Numbered from the stretch's first letter, positions 1 through 8,418 are shown. The stretch is DNA of 31,356 nt from Nitriliruptoraceae bacterium (GCA_007125475.1 SLDB01000331.1:1-31356), one strand, 5' to 3'. Made by a program: numbers and translations. Notes: generated from the sequence alone by a model not told the origin.

Positions 1-117
1 CGCCGGTTCCCGCTCGTCGACCACCTACCCTCCCGTACCTCGGGCGCCGCGGTCCGTTCCCCGGCGCTTCCGACGTCCCCGATCCTAGCGCTACGGCCGG
101 TGTCACCGGGCGGAAAC

Positions 118-165
118 GGGGACCACCGCCCCGGCCTGCGGAGCACCCCTCCGGGCGGTGTCCCC
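118..165 (-). terminator. Strong hairpin after fabI, likely end of the fab operon
   Basis: Bases 118-131 and 153-165 are inverted repeats (about 13 pairs with one bulged base), and the loop contains a smaller GGAG/CTCC hairpin. It begins about 19 bases after the fabI stop on the minus strand. There is no T-run, which is usual for high-GC actinobacteria. The rest of 1-183 shows no supported gene. The terminator role is inferred from position and structure. Confidence 0.5.
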
Positions 166-183
166 AGCGGGAAACGCCCGGGC

Positions 184-1014
184 TCACCCGGCGTCGGCGT
201 CCGTTCCGGTGGCGTCGGCGGCCGTTCCGGTGGCGACGTCGGCCGGCACGCCGGCACCGACCGCGTGCACCCCGCCGTCGGCGTGGACGATCTCGCCGGT
301 CACCGCCGGCATCCAGTCGGAGAGCAGGGCACAGATCGTCCGGGCGACCGGCTCGGGGTCGCGCAGGTCCCACCCCAACGGGGCCCGTTCGTTCCAGACG
401 TCGTCGAACTGGGTGAATCCATCGATCGACCGCGCCGCGATGGTGTGGAGGGGTCCCGCGGCGACGAGGTTCACCCGGATCCCACGCGGCCCGAGGTCCC
501 GGGCGAGGTAGCGGTTCGCCGACTCCAACCCGGCCTTGGCCACCCCCATCCAGTCGTACCCCGGCCAGGCGACCGCCGCGTCGAAGTCGAGCCCGACGAC
601 CGCTCCCCCGTCGGCGAGGAGGTCGGCGAACGCCGAACCCAGCGCGGCGTAGGAGTACGTCGAGACCTGCAACGCCGTGGCGACGTCCTCCCACGGGGCG
701 TCGAGGAACCCCCCGCCCAGGCAGCTGGCGGGGGCGAACCCGATCGCGTGCAGCAACCCGTCGAGTCCACCCCAGCGCTCACCGATCTCGGCGACGGCGG
801 CGGCGACGTCGTCGGGCTCGGTGACGTCGAGCTCGATCACGTCCGGCGGGTGCGGAAGGCGCGCTGCCGCGCGTTCGGTGAGCCGGCGCCCGCGCCCGAA
901 CCCGGTGAGGACGACCTCGGCCCCCTGTTCCTGGGCCGTCCGGGCGGCGGAGAACGCGATCGACCGGGGGTCGAGCACGCCGGTGATCAGCAGGCGTTTA
1001 CCGTCCAGGAGCAT
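184..1014 (-). CDS. fabI: Enoyl-ACP reductase (NADH), InhA/FabI family
   Basis: This enzyme catalyses the last reduction of each fatty acid elongation cycle, turning trans-2-enoyl-ACP into acyl-ACP in the cytosol. The 276-residue protein has the classical enoyl reductase SDR pattern: an N-terminal nucleotide site with SIAF at 18-21, HAIGFAP at 89-95, and the catalytic Y-x-x-M-x-x-x-K signature (Y153, M156, K160 in YDWMGVAK). The stretch after it (NLVAAGP, then RAPLGW and LLSDW.PA.TG) resembles mycobacterial InhA more than E. coli FabI. However, the substrate-binding loop (about residues 194-209) is about ten residues shorter than in InhA, i.e. FabI length. The C-terminus carries an extra Ala/Asp/Thr-rich tail from about residue 253. 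The ATG start has a GAAAGG ribosome site 8 bases upstream. It is the last gene of the fab operon, 53 bases after acpS. Confidence 0.93.
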   Translation of the reverse strand: MLLDGKRLLITGVLDPRSIAFSAARTAQEQGAEVVLTGFGRGRRLTERAAARLPHPPDVIELDVTEPDDVAAAVAEIGERWGGLDGLLHAIGFAPASCLGGGFLDAPWEDVATALQVSTYSYAALGSAFADLLADGGAVVGLDFDAAVAWPGYDWMGVAKAGLESANRYLARDLGPRGIRVNLVAAGPLHTIAARSIDGFTQFDDVWNERAPLGWDLRDPEPVARTICALLSDWMPAVTGEIVHADGGVHAVGAGVPADVATGTAADATGTDADAG

Positions 1015-1067
1015 CCGGGGGCCTTTCGTCGCGTGCGGGTCGTCGGGTTCGTCACCGGGTCAGCGGG

Positions 1068-1445
1068 TCAGCCGACGTCGTCCTCGACGACACCGACGAC
1101 GACCGCCATCGCCACACCGCCGTCGTGGGCGAGCGAGCACCGCAGCGTGGACGGCCGACCCCGCAGCCACAGCAACGGGGCGCCGTCCGGCGCCGTTCGC
1201 ACCTCGACGTCGTGGAACGGTAGCCGCAGGTCGCGCAACGCCTTGCGCACCGCCTCTTTCGCGGCGAAGCGTCCCGCCAGGCGGGAGCGTTCCACCGCCG
1301 ACCCGGGCCGCACGCCGTCGCGACGGGCGTCACGGATCTCGGCGTCGGTGAAGATCCGCTGCAGCAACCCCTCCCGGCGGTCGAGGGCGGCCGCGAGACG
1401 GTCGATCGCGACGACGTCGCACCCGGTGACGAGCCCGCCGTTCAC
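1068..1445 (-). CDS. acpS: Holo-[acyl-carrier-protein] synthase
   Basis: AcpS transfers 4'-phosphopantetheine from CoA to the conserved serine of ACP. The 125-residue protein has the family hallmarks: GCDVVAIDRL near the N-terminus with the metal-binding Asp (D10), and RFAAKEAVRKAL at 59-70 with the metal-binding Glu (E64). The length is typical of the AcpS trimer type. The chosen start is a GTG whose last bases overlap the TGA of the upstream plsC gene (GTGA at 1442-1445). An open frame continues upstream to 1652, but that part lies inside plsC and does not look like AcpS. No clear ribosome site is present, so translation is probably coupled to plsC. Its position in the operon with acpP means the carrier protein and its activator are made together. 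Confidence 0.92.
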   Translation of the reverse strand: MNGGLVTGCDVVAIDRLAAALDRREGLLQRIFTDAEIRDARRDGVRPGSAVERSRLAGRFAAKEAVRKALRDLRLPFHDVEVRTAPDGAPLLWLRGRPSTLRCSLAHDGGVAMAVVVGVVEDDVG

Positions 1446-2179
1446 GACGTCGGCCCGGGAGCGTCCGCGCCACCGTGCGGCGTGGAGAACGTCTCGGCCA
1501 TCTCGACACCGGCGAGGTCGGCCAGCCGTTGCTGCAGGGTGAGGTTGAACTCCCGGCGCGCGCGCGGGGTGGGCTCGGGAGGCGGCAGCGCCGGGCCGAA
1601 CCGGACGGTCACCGGACCGCCGACCAGGCGTGGGCGTCCGTCGATCGGCCAACGCCGCTCGATCCCGGAGACCGTGGCCGGGACGACCGGGACCTGGTAC
1701 TGCGCCGCCAGGCGGGCGACACCGCTGCGCAGCCGGTGCACCCGGCCGTCACGACTCCGCGAGCCCTCGGGGTACACCGCGATGCAGCCCCCCCGGGCCA
1801 GCAGGTCGCCGAGGACGTCCAGCGCCGCCGCGTCGCCCTGGCCGCGGCGCAACGCGACCATCCCCAGTCGGGGCAGCTGCGGGCCGATCACCGGCCAGGC
1901 GGTGAGCTTCACGTCACCGACGACGTGCACCGGCCGGCGCACCGCCGCCGCGATCGCCACCGAGTCACCGTGGGACCGATGGGTGGAGGCGATGAGGGCC
2001 GGGCCCTCCCCTGGGACGTGATCGGCGTCGACGACGCGGAGGCGCAGCCACGCCCGCAGTGTCGGACCCAGGACGCGTCGCAGCACCGATCGTGCCCCGG
2101 GGACCTGTGCCACCGGGGGCGCACCGTCACCATCGTGACCGTCGGCTCCCCCGTCCCGGGCCGGGTGTCGTCGGATCAC
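1442..2179 (-). CDS. plsC: 1-acyl-sn-glycerol-3-phosphate acyltransferase (PlsC family)
   Basis: PlsC-type enzymes acylate lysophosphatidic acid at position 2 at the inner face of the membrane. The 245-residue protein carries the H-x4-D catalytic motif (H67 to D72 in HRSHGD) and the acceptor-binding motif EGSRS at 138-142. There is no convincing transmembrane helix. The first 30 residues are polar and Gly/Asp-rich and may be poorly conserved. The GTG start overlaps the TGA of fabF by four bases, and the gene in turn overlaps acpS, so fabF-plsC-acpS appear translationally coupled. Being inside the fatty acid operon suggests that acyl-ACP made by the same operon is its donor. Two paralogues at 13227-14827 have a different motif III. 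The exact acceptor cannot be told from sequence. Confidence 0.85.
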   Translation of the reverse strand: MIRRHPARDGGADGHDGDGAPPVAQVPGARSVLRRVLGPTLRAWLRLRVVDADHVPGEGPALIASTHRSHGDSVAIAAAVRRPVHVVGDVKLTAWPVIGPQLPRLGMVALRRGQGDAAALDVLGDLLARGGCIAVYPEGSRSRDGRVHRLRSGVARLAAQYQVPVVPATVSGIERRWPIDGRPRLVGGPVTVRFGPALPPPEPTPRARREFNLTLQQRLADLAGVEMAETFSTPHGGADAPGPTS

Positions 2180-3423
2180 GCCGGCGTGAACACCAGCGCC
2201 GAGTTCTGGCCACCGAACCCCATCGAGGTCGAGAGCACCGCCTGAAGGCGGGTTTCACGGGCGGCGCCGGCGACGACGTCGAGGTCGATCTCCGGGTCCT
2301 GGTTCACCAGGTTCGCCGTCGGTGGGATCCGCCCCTCGCGCAGCGACTGGATCGCGAACACCGCCTCGATCGCCCCGGCGGCACCGAGGGTGTGACCGGT
2401 GACCCCCTTCGTCGAGGTCACCACGATCGCGTCGGTGTGGTCACCGAACACAGCCCGCAGCGCCCGTGCCTCGGCGACGTCGTTCAACGGCGTCGAGGTC
2501 CCGTGGGCGTTGAGGTGACCGATCGTGGACGCCTCGATCCCGGCGTCGGCGACGGCGCGCTGGATCGCCAGCACCGCCCCGCCGCCGTCCTCGGGTGGTG
2601 CGGTGGCGTGGTGGGCGTCAGCGGAGGCTCCAGCACCGGCGACGGTGGCCAAGGGCGTCGCACCTCGTGCGGCCGCGTGCTCGGCCGACTCGAGGATGAG
2701 CACGGCCGCGCCCTCACCGATCACGAACCCGTCACGGTCGACGTCGAACGGCCGGGACGCCGTGGCGGGGTCGGGGTTCTTCGTCAACGCCCCCATCTGG
2801 GCGAACGCGCTCACCGACAACCCGGTGATCCCCGCCTCGACGCCGCCGGCGATCATCACATCGGCCGCCCCCGCCCGGATCAGGTCGCGGGCGACGTGGA
2901 TCGCCGAGGCCCCGGCCGCGCAGGCGGTGTTCACCGTCATGTTGGGTCCGCGGGCACCGGATCGGATCGCGACCGTGCCGGCGGCGGTGTTCGACAGCAT
3001 CCGCGGGATGAACATCGGCGAGGTGCGGCGGGGGCCCTTCTCGAGGTACCGCGGGTACTCCTCGGCCCAGGTCTCGGCCCCGCCGATCCCCGAGCCCAAC
3101 AGGATCCCGGTGCGGTCCGGGTCGGCGGCGGTGATCGCCTCGTCGTCGCCCTGGCTGAGGCCGGCGTGGGCGACCGCTTCGCGCGCGGCGATCGCGGCGA
3201 GGTGGGTGAAGCGGTCCAGTCGCCGGGCCGACCCTCGGCCGAGCTCGGTGTCGGGGTCGAACGCCGGCACCCGGCAGCACAGCGTCACCGGTGTCCCCAT
3301 CTCGGTGAGCTGCTCGTCGACCGCGACACCGCTGCGCGCGGCGAGGACCCCTTCCCAGGCGTCGGCGAGCCCGCGGCCCGCCGGGCTGATGATCCCGAGC
3401 CCGGTGACGACGACCTGCTTCAC
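2176..3423 (-). CDS. fabF: Beta-ketoacyl-ACP synthase II
   Basis: FabF condenses acyl-ACP with malonyl-ACP in the elongation steps of type II fatty acid synthesis. The 415-residue protein is of normal family length and contains the Cys-His-His triad: C168 in NTACAAG, H307 in NAHGTSTPLND and H344 in KGVTGHTLGAAGA, with the conserved lysine K339. The start is a GTG that overlaps the TGA of acpP by four bases (GTGA at 3420-3423). A longer open frame reaches 4029 but that part is antisense or out of frame to acpP and the intergenic gap, so it is rejected. The acpP-fabF pairing is a common arrangement. A KAS I (FabB) role cannot be excluded by sequence alone, but FabF fits best. Confidence 0.95.
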   Translation of the reverse strand: MKQVVVTGLGIISPAGRGLADAWEGVLAARSGVAVDEQLTEMGTPVTLCCRVPAFDPDTELGRGSARRLDRFTHLAAIAAREAVAHAGLSQGDDEAITAADPDRTGILLGSGIGGAETWAEEYPRYLEKGPRRTSPMFIPRMLSNTAAGTVAIRSGARGPNMTVNTACAAGASAIHVARDLIRAGAADVMIAGGVEAGITGLSVSAFAQMGALTKNPDPATASRPFDVDRDGFVIGEGAAVLILESAEHAAARGATPLATVAGAGASADAHHATAPPEDGGGAVLAIQRAVADAGIEASTIGHLNAHGTSTPLNDVAEARALRAVFGDHTDAIVVTSTKGVTGHTLGAAGAIEAVFAIQSLREGRIPPTANLVNQDPEIDLDVVAGAARETRLQAVLSTSMGFGGQNSALVFTPA

Positions 3424-3656
3424 GCCTGCTTCTCCTGCACCTTGTCGATCGCGTCCTGGACGGTGCGGACGTCCTCGAGTTCCTCGTCCTCGAGCTTCAC
3501 ACCGGTCTTCTCCTCGAGGACGAGGGTGAGCTCGACGACGTCGAGGGAGTCGAGGCCGAGCGCCTCGAACGTCGCCTCGGGCGTGACGTCCTCGGTGGGG
3601 ACGCCGAACTCCTCGCTGAGCAGCTCGGTGAAGGTGGCGAGCAGGTCCTGGCTCAC
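3420..3656 (-). CDS. acpP: Acyl carrier protein
   Basis: ACP carries growing acyl chains on a phosphopantetheine arm. The 78-residue acidic protein has the phosphopantetheine attachment site GLDSLD (S37) and the usual helix II recognition residues DVVEL behind it. The chosen start is the GTG that begins MSQDLLATF; it has a GAGGAG ribosome site 7 bases upstream. The in-frame upstream extension to 3758 has no ACP similarity. It lies 242 bases downstream of fabG, the only large gap in the operon, which suggests an extra promoter for this highly expressed protein. It overlaps fabF by four bases. Confidence 0.96.
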   Translation of the reverse strand: MSQDLLATFTELLSEEFGVPTEDVTPEATFEALGLDSLDVVELTLVLEEKTGVKLEDEELEDVRTVQDAIDKVQEKQA

Positions 3657-3898
3657 AGTGGCGCTCCTCGTGTGCTCCGGCCGGCCGGTGGCGGGCCGTG
3701 GTTGGTTCGGCGGATGGTCGTCGATGACCGTGACGCCTGGGTGTCCCGGGTGGGGCACCGCGGTGCAGGCGGACGATAGGTGCCGCTGACGCGGACTCTA
3801 GGGAGGATGCCCGGCGTCCTCCACCTGCCGGGCCCCTGTGGGGCACCTGTGGGGAGGTGGCGCCGTCGTGCCACGCCGGCCCCGGGCAACCCGTCACG
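3657..3898 (-). promoter_or_regulatory. Gap before acpP with candidate promoter and repeats
   Basis: No gene is supported here. Seen on the minus strand, in order after fabG: a 9-bp direct repeat (CCTGTGGGG on the plus strand at 3835-3843 and 3846-3854, period 11 bp); a hairpin at 3802-3822 (GGAGGA/TCCTCC arms) that could end or attenuate fabG transcripts; a possible -10 box TATCGT at 3778-3773; and a perfect 12-bp palindrome GCACCGCGGTGC at 3755-3766, placed about where transcription would start. No good -35 is visible. The layout suggests a regulated internal promoter for acpP-fabF-plsC-acpS-fabI, but this is inference. Confidence 0.35.
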
Positions 3899-4624
3899 TC
3901 ACATCCCGGCACCGCCGTCGACGGTGAGGACGTGGCCGGTCGTGGACCCGGCCACGTCCGAGGCCAGGTACGCGATCGCCGCGGCGACCTCGTCGGCCTC
4001 GACGGCACGGGCCGTGGGGGCCTGGTCACGGAGGTGTTGCTGGGCCTCCTCGGGCAGCGCGGCGGTCATCGCCGTGGCGACGTACCCGGGCGCGACGACG
4101 TTGGCGGTGATCCCCTTCCGGGCGACCTCCCGGGCCAGGGACTTGGTGAACCCGATCAGCCCGGCCTTCGAGGCAGCGTACGCCGACTGTCCGGCGTTGC
4201 CACGCAACGCCACCACCGAGGCGACGCTGATGATCCGGCCGTGTCGGGCGCGCAGCATCGGTCGCAGCGCCGCGCGCGAGAGGCGGTAGGCGCCGGTGAG
4301 GTTCACGTCGAGGGTGCGGACGAACCGTTCCTCGTCGAGTCGGAGCAGCAGGTCGTCATCGGCGACACCGGCGTTGTTCACCACCACGGCGAGTTGCCCG
4401 ACCCCGGTGGCGTGCGTCACGGCGGCGGCCACCGAGTCGGGGTCGGTGACGTCGAGGTGGACCGGCTCGGCGTCACCGTCGACGCCGTCGGCGACCTCGG
4501 CGGCGGCCTGGGCGCCCGAGCCGTACCCGACGAGGACGTGGTAGCCGTCGGCGGCCAGCGCACGGCACGTCGCCGCGCCGATCCCGCCGCTGCCTCCACT
4601 GACGATCGCGGTGCGTGTGGTCAC
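3899..4624 (-). CDS. fabG: 3-oxoacyl-ACP reductase
   Basis: FabG reduces beta-ketoacyl-ACP with NADPH. The 241-residue short-chain dehydrogenase has GGSGGIG at 10-16, NNAG at 83-86, catalytic S136, Y149 and K153 (YAASK), then NVVAPG, all in the FabG order, with the family's ITANVVAPGYVAT stretch. The start was set at the GTG preceded by GGAGG six bases upstream; an in-frame extension to 4666 would overlap fabH and adds no conserved residues. It lies 28 bases downstream of fabH and is followed by the 242-base gap before acpP. Its place in the fab operon makes FabG far more likely than another SDR. Confidence 0.94.
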   Translation of the reverse strand: MTTRTAIVSGGSGGIGAATCRALAADGYHVLVGYGSGAQAAAEVADGVDGDAEPVHLDVTDPDSVAAAVTHATGVGQLAVVVNNAGVADDDLLLRLDEERFVRTLDVNLTGAYRLSRAALRPMLRARHGRIISVASVVALRGNAGQSAYAASKAGLIGFTKSLAREVARKGITANVVAPGYVATAMTAALPEEAQQHLRDQAPTARAVEADEVAAAIAYLASDVAGSTTGHVLTVDGGAGM

Positions 4625-4652
4625 GGTGCCTCCGGTGGACGTGGGCGTGCGG

Positions 4653-5657
4653 TCACGCGTCCCCACGCCAGGTCAGCAGACAGGAACCCCAGGTCAGACC
4701 GGCGCCGAACGCGGTGAGCAGGATCGTCGCTCCGCCGTGCAGCACCCCGGCGTCCCGGGCGTCGGCCAACGCCAGGGGCACCGACGCCGCCGAGGTGTTG
4801 CCGTGCCGGTCGACGGTGATGTGACAGTGGTCCTCGGCGATACCCAGGCGGGAACGCACCGCCTCGAGGATGCGGAGGTTCGCCTGGTGACCGACGAAGA
4901 GGTCGACGTCGCCGACCTTGATCCCACCGGCCTCGATCACGCGCTGCGAGCTGGCGGTCATCCGCGCCACCGCGTTGCGGTAGACGTCACCCCCGCGCAT
5001 CGTCAGATAGTGCCCGCCGTCGGCGAGGACCGCTTCGGACGCCGGTTCACGGGTCCCGCCGGCACGGGTCCACAGCATCGACGGGTCGCGGCCGTCGGTG
5101 CCCAGGTCGAAGGGTCCGAGTCTGGCGTCGACGTCGGGTTCGAGGACGACCGCCCCGGCCCCGTCGCCGAAGAGGATCGCCACCGAGCGGTCGCCGGGGT
5201 CCACGATCCGTGTCAGCGCCTCGGCCCCCACCACCAGCACCGGCTCCCCGGAGGTCGCGACCAGCGATCCGCCGATCTGCAGGCCGTACACGAACCCGCT
5301 GCACGCGGCGTTGACGTCGAACGCGGCGACCTCGGCACCGAGCCCGGCGGCCACCAGCGGGGCGGTGCCCGGGACGGTGTGGTCGGGGGTCGTCGTCGCC
5401 ACCAGGATCGCGCCGAGGTCGGTCGCGGCGACCCCGGCCTGCCGCAGGGCGCGGCGACCCGCCTCGATGGCGAGGTCGGAGGTCGCCTGGTCGGCGGCGA
5501 CGACCCGGCGTTCACGGATCCCGGTCCGGGTGCGGATCCATTCGTCGCTGGTGTCGAGGACCCGGGCGAGGTCGTCGTTGGTCACGACCCGTTCGGGCAG
5601 GTACGCGCCGAGGCCGGTGACGGCCACCGGCAGTGTTGCTGCGTTCGTCGTGCTCAC
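4653..5657 (-). CDS. fabH: Beta-ketoacyl-ACP synthase III
   Basis: FabH starts fatty acid synthesis by condensing an acyl-CoA primer with malonyl-ACP. The 334-residue protein has the Cys-His-Asn triad: C119 in NAACSGF, H257 in GHQANLRI and N287 in RHGNTSAAS. The N-terminal DTSDEWIRTRTGIRERR is a family signature and includes the CoA/ACP-binding Trp-Ile-Arg. The GTG start has a purine-rich ribosome site (GGAAGGA) about 6 bases upstream. It lies 28 bases after fabD. Whether it prefers acetyl-CoA or branched primers cannot be read directly; the presence of ilvBN nearby is not evidence either way. Confidence 0.95.
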   Translation of the reverse strand: MSTTNAATLPVAVTGLGAYLPERVVTNDDLARVLDTSDEWIRTRTGIRERRVVAADQATSDLAIEAGRRALRQAGVAATDLGAILVATTTPDHTVPGTAPLVAAGLGAEVAAFDVNAACSGFVYGLQIGGSLVATSGEPVLVVGAEALTRIVDPGDRSVAILFGDGAGAVVLEPDVDARLGPFDLGTDGRDPSMLWTRAGGTREPASEAVLADGGHYLTMRGGDVYRNAVARMTASSQRVIEAGGIKVGDVDLFVGHQANLRILEAVRSRLGIAEDHCHITVDRHGNTSAASVPLALADARDAGVLHGGATILLTAFGAGLTWGSCLLTWRGDA

Positions 5658-5685
5658 GGAACGTCCTTCCCTCCCGCCGACGGGC

Positions 5686-6606
5686 TCAGCCCGACGACTC
5701 GCCGACCAGCGCTTCGACCACCGCATCGAGGTCGTCGGGGCTCGCCACGGTGTGCACGGTGAGGTGTGGGACCGTCCGCCGGGCGAGGCCACCCAGCACG
5801 CCTCCCGGACCCACCTCGACCAGAGTGGTGACGCCGAGGTCCGCCAGGCGCAGCTGCACCTCACGCCACCGTACGGGCGACAGGACCCCGCTGGCGAGGC
5901 CCTCGGCGATCACGGCCGCGTCCCGGCTCTCCCGCGCGGTGGCCCCCGCCACCAGCGGGACGTCGGCGTCACGCAACGTGACCGCGTCGAGCGCCGCTTC
6001 GATCCGGGGCACCGCCGGCGCCATCGCCGGGGTGTGGAACGCCCCCTCGACGTCGAGCGGGAGCGCCCGCCCACCGGCGGCCCGGGCGCGGTCCCGGACC
6101 TCGGCGATCGCTTCGTGGGGTCCTCCGAGGACGACCTGGCCGGGCGCGTTGTCGTTGGCGAGGACGACCTCGTCGAGGTCGGCGAGGAGGGCGTCGACGG
6201 CGTCGGGGTCGAGCTTCACCACCGCGGTCAGCGTGCCGGGGTTGCGGGCACACGCCTCCCCCATCGCCGCACCACGTTCGGCGACGAGGGCGGCGCCGTC
6301 GCGCACGCCGACCGCGCCGGCGGCGATGGCCGCGGTGTACTCGCCCAGGGAGTGCCCGGCGACGACGTCGGCGCGCACCCCGGCGTCCACCAGGGCCCGC
6401 CACGGGACCAGGGAGGCGGCCAGGATCGCCGGCTGCGCATCGGCGGTGCGCCCCCCGGCCGTCTCGTCCTCGCTGAGCGAGACGACGTCACGACCGACGC
6501 CGTCGGAGACGTCGTCGAGGACGGCGGCGGCCGGGTGATCGGTCCACGATCCCAGGGCACCGGCCCGGTGCGAACCTTGACCGGGGAACACGAACGCCGT
6601 CGACAC
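5686..6606 (-). CDS. fabD: Malonyl-CoA:ACP transacylase
   Basis: FabD moves malonyl groups from CoA to ACP. The 306-residue protein has the oxyanion-forming GQGSH (9-13), the nucleophile serine S86 in GHSLGEYTA, R111 in VAERG, which binds the malonyl carboxylate, and H191 in FHTPAM. The start is the GTG preceded by a perfect AGGAGGT ribosome site 4-5 bases away; the in-frame extension to 6921 lies in serA and is rejected. It is the first gene of the fab run, 53 bases downstream of serA, so it may be read either from serA or from an undetected promoter in that gap. Confidence 0.94.
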   Translation of the reverse strand: MSTAFVFPGQGSHRAGALGSWTDHPAAAVLDDVSDGVGRDVVSLSEDETAGGRTADAQPAILAASLVPWRALVDAGVRADVVAGHSLGEYTAAIAAGAVGVRDGAALVAERGAAMGEACARNPGTLTAVVKLDPDAVDALLADLDEVVLANDNAPGQVVLGGPHEAIAEVRDRARAAGGRALPLDVEGAFHTPAMAPAVPRIEAALDAVTLRDADVPLVAGATARESRDAAVIAEGLASGVLSPVRWREVQLRLADLGVTTLVEVGPGGVLGGLARRTVPHLTVHTVASPDDLDAVVEALVGESSG

Positions 6607-6659
6607 GGGGACCTCCTGCGGGTTGAGGAAGGCTACTGGCTGGGCCGAGGTGACCGACG

Positions 6660-8243
6660 TCAGCCGAGGGTGATGGCCCGACCCTCGACGGCGCCGATCG
6701 CCGACGAGATGCGCCGCATCACCTCGGGCGGGACGGCCTCGTCGAGGCTGAGCGCCATGATCGCCTCGCCTTCGGCGGCCCGGCGTCCGACCTGGGCCGC
6801 GGCGATGTTCACCCCGGCTTCGCCGAAGCCCGTGCCGACCTCGCCGATCACCCCCGGGCGGTCGCGGTAGCGGAAGAACGCCATGTGCTGGGTCGGCTCG
6901 ACGTCGACCGGGGTGTTCCACACCTCGATGAGGCGCTCACGGTTCCCGGGCTGCAGCACCGTCCCGGCCACACGGATCGGGCGCCCGTCACGGGTGCTCC
7001 CCGAGACCCGCAGCAGCGAGACGTAGTCCTCGCTGTGCTGGTCGGAGATCTCCCGCAGGTTCAGACCCCGTTCGTCGGCCAGCAGCGGGGCGTTGACGTA
7101 CGTCACCGGCTCACCGGAGACCTGGGCGAGGAGGCCCTTGAGCACCGACAGCCCGACGACACGGCAGTCGGACTCCGCGATCGCCCCGAGGAATTCGACC
7201 GTGATCTCGCCGGTCAACCCCTGATCGCTGAGCGCGGTGAAGAGGCGTCCGAGCTCCTCCCCCAGCGGGAGGTACGGCTTCAACTCGTCGGCGACCGGGC
7301 CTCCGGCGACGTTCACCGCCGAGGGCACGAACTCGCCGGCGAGTGCGAGGTTGACGTACCCGGCGACCTGGGTGCCGGCCTTGTCCTGGGCCTCGTCGGT
7401 CGATGCCCCCAGGTGCGGGGTGACCACCACGTTGGGCAGCCCGAACAGCGGGGACTCGGTGGTCGGCTCGGCGTCGAAGACGTCGAGGGCCGCACCGGCG
7501 ATCACCCCGTCGCGCAGCGCCTCGGCGAGTTCCTCCTCCACCACGATCCCGCCCCGGGCGACGTTGAGCAGCCGCGCGGTCGGCTTCATCCTGGCCAGCC
7601 CCTCCCGTCCGAGGAGACCGACCGTCTCCGGGGTCCTGGGCAGGTGGCAGGTGACGAAGTCGGCGGAGGCCAGGACCTCCTCGACGGTGTCGTGCAGCTG
7701 CACGCCCAGCCGCGCGGCGCGTTCGGGGGAGACGAACGGGTCGTAGGCGATCAGCCGCATCCCGAAGGCGTGGGCCCGCTGGGCGACCAGGGTCCCGATC
7801 CGGCCGAGGCCGAGGACGCCCAGGACCTTCTCGTGCAGCTCGACACCGGTCCACGTCGAGCGCTCCCAGCGGCCCTGGACCAGGGCGTGGTGCGCCTGCG
7901 GGATGTTCCGTGCCAGGGCGAGCAGCAGCGCCATGGTGTGCTCGGCGGCGGAGAGGATGTTCGACTGCGGCGCGTTGCACACGATCACGCCGGCCTTCGT
8001 CGCCGCGTCCACGTCGACGTTGTCGAGCCCCACGCCGGCGCGGGCGATGACCTTCAACCGCTTCGCGGCGGCGATGACGTCGGCGTCGATCGTCGTCTGC
8101 GACCGCACGACGATCGCGTCGTAGGCGTCGGCGATCGCGACCAGCTCCTCCTTGGACAGGCCGGTCTTGACGTCGACGTCGTGGTGCTCACCGAGCGCGG
8201 CGACGCCGGACTCGGCGAGGTTGTCGGCGACGAGGATCCTCAA
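6660..8243 (-). CDS. serA: D-3-phosphoglycerate dehydrogenase
   Basis: SerA oxidises 3-phosphoglycerate to 3-phosphohydroxypyruvate, the first step of serine synthesis. The 527-residue protein is the long type found in actinobacteria. It has an NAD site GLGRIG (145-150), catalytic R230 (NVARGG), E259 (DVFDAEP) and H277 (TPHLGAST), followed by an intervening domain and a C-terminal ACT domain (about 455-527) that usually senses serine. The start is a TTG (reading MRILVADNLAESG) with AGGAG six to seven bases upstream; a GTG at 8276 in the same frame lacks a ribosome site. The 175-base gap upstream holds one possible -10 (TACGAT, 8377-8372) and nothing else clear. In mycobacteria serA follows ilvC; here unrelated genes separate it from ilvBN. 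Confidence 0.95.
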   Translation of the reverse strand: MRILVADNLAESGVAALGEHHDVDVKTGLSKEELVAIADAYDAIVVRSQTTIDADVIAAAKRLKVIARAGVGLDNVDVDAATKAGVIVCNAPQSNILSAAEHTMALLLALARNIPQAHHALVQGRWERSTWTGVELHEKVLGVLGLGRIGTLVAQRAHAFGMRLIAYDPFVSPERAARLGVQLHDTVEEVLASADFVTCHLPRTPETVGLLGREGLARMKPTARLLNVARGGIVVEEELAEALRDGVIAGAALDVFDAEPTTESPLFGLPNVVVTPHLGASTDEAQDKAGTQVAGYVNLALAGEFVPSAVNVAGGPVADELKPYLPLGEELGRLFTALSDQGLTGEITVEFLGAIAESDCRVVGLSVLKGLLAQVSGEPVTYVNAPLLADERGLNLREISDQHSEDYVSLLRVSGSTRDGRPIRVAGTVLQPGNRERLIEVWNTPVDVEPTQHMAFFRYRDRPGVIGEVGTGFGEAGVNIAAAQVGRRAAEGEAIMALSLDEAVPPEVMRRISSAIGAVEGRAITLG

Positions 8244-8418
8244 GGTGTGCTCCTGATGCGGGGTGGTGCCGCTCACTGCTCGGCGGGCGCCCCGGTGTGG
8301 GGCCACAGCCGCTGCTGTTGCCGATCGCCGGACGCACGGGCGCGCGGGGCCCTGGTGGCGACGACCGCGTGATCGTACGGCGCCGCCCGCGACGCGGGAA
8401 CCCACCCGGGCCCCGGTG

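Noticed and set aside
100..1542. Long plus-strand frame over fabI and acpS
   Set aside because: Antisense to two recognised enzymes and rich in Arg, Gly and Pro with no motif; typical high-GC shadow frame.
2059..3789. Long plus-strand frame over the fab genes
   Set aside because: It is antisense to fabF and acpP, which show full catalytic motifs. The translation has low complexity and no recognisable family.
6660..8276. A GTG start for serA at 8276
   Set aside because: It gives eleven extra residues but has no ribosome site. The TTG at 8243 has AGGAG at normal spacing and matches the family's N-terminus.
8244..8418. Serine-responsive leader upstream of serA
   Set aside because: Short frames here contain a few serine codons, but none has a stop-hairpin arrangement or a ribosome site; evidence is too weak.
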